From the NCBI RefSeq assembly GCF_048771995.1, contig NC_133024.1:89312501-89376500 (forward strand): a stretch of 64,000 bases of DNA. Direction: 5' to 3'. Below are positions 63,769 to 64,000 of the stretch, in pieces (the first letter of the stretch is position 1; each line of letters starts with the position of its first letter). The DNA comes from Taeniopygia guttata (taxonomy: Eukaryota; Chordata; Aves; Passeriformes; Estrildidae). Under the pieces are notes generated by a model. That model did no database searches and was not told the origin of the DNA. It saw only the letters and a program-made list of their open reading frames with translations. The position numbers were made by a program, and so were the translations under genes.

Positions 63769-64000
63769 AGCCCCGCCAGAGAGACACACAAGGATGGAGT
63801 AGAGCCGGGAGAGAAGGACGCAACCAAAACTGCCGCCGAAGGGGAGAGCCACGCGGCGGGGAGGAGCGCGGGGAGGGGCCGCGGCCGCGGCTCCGCCGCC
63901 GGGGGCGGGCACTGTTGGCGGGCGCCTCCCGGCCGGAGGGCGGCGCGGTGCCGCCGCCGCGGCCGTGATTGCCGGGCATGCTGCCGCCGGGAGGAGGGGC
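63450..64000 (-). promoter_or_regulatory. SEPTIN10: CpG island promoter of SEPTIN10
   Basis: From about 63.45 kb to the window edge the sequence is GC- and CpG-rich, with Sp1-type GC boxes such as gggggcgggc near 63900. It surrounds the start codon and has no TATA box, as expected of a broadly expressed gene. It may extend beyond the window. Confidence 0.85.
63739..63768 (-). CDS. SEPTIN10: SEPTIN10 exon 1, start codon
   Basis: Ten codons, [10 protein letters not shown], end at CACCTG|gtaagt and join exon 2 in phase 0. The peptide lines up with the human start MASSEVARHL, which supports this ATG. A second donor at 63695 (GCCGGGG|gtgagc) would extend the exon by 14 codons plus one base (63696-63768) for joining to exon 1b. 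Confidence 0.85.

Noticed and set aside
63529..63979. Long GC-rich frames around the SEPTIN10 start
   Set aside because: Beyond the exon 1 codons these are open only because of high GC content in the CpG island.
1..64000. CRISPR array, bacterial defence system, phage or tRNA gene
   Set aside because: No spaced direct repeats, no bacterial operons, and no tRNA-like cloverleaf or box sequences were seen.

Overview
The window is nuclear DNA from a vertebrate, almost certainly a bird. It has long AT-rich introns, vertebrate splice signals, and many CR1 LINE fragments, several ending in the typical avian CR1 tail (TTCTATGA-like). I see no bacterial, plasmid, phage or CRISPR content. Most open reading frames here are chance frames in intron, intergenic or repeat sequence.

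Two protein genes are recognised, arranged tail to tail. The left third (1 to about 20.8 kb) is the 3' end of SH3RF3 (POSH2, a RING/SH3 scaffold E3 ubiquitin ligase) on the + strand. It comprises one internal exon (7463-7800), a large intron, the last coding exon carrying the fourth SH3 domain (17583-17751), and a probable 3' UTR with several possible poly(A) signals. The right third (about 41.3 to 63.8 kb) is a complete SEPTIN10-type septin on the - strand. Ten coding exons join in frame to give about 472 residues, running from a CpG-rich promoter near the right edge to a short 3' UTR near 41.3 kb. SH3RF3-SEPTIN10 adjacency in this orientation matches the mammalian layout as I recall it, which supports both names.

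The 20 kb between the genes holds several CR1 copies and stretches that look like conserved non-coding elements (23.5-24.05 kb and 27.28-27.7 kb are the clearest). It also holds a + strand set of exon-like segments (30042-30175, 31190-31218, 35700-35952) with splice-like borders and compatible phases. They end in a C-terminal GTQTE motif of the kind bound by dynein light chain LC8. I do not recognise this locus, and it is the best candidate for an undescribed gene here.

Within SEPTIN10 three things stand out: an alternative 5' structure (longer exon 1 plus a 44-nt CpG-rich exon) that also stays in frame, a probable GC-AG intron after exon 8, and an acidic last exon unlike the mammalian C-terminus I recall. 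Other features are a probable solo LTR (about 61.7-62.3 kb), perfect inverted repeats (16247-16292, 50148-50182, 48164-48185), microsatellites and small tandem duplications.
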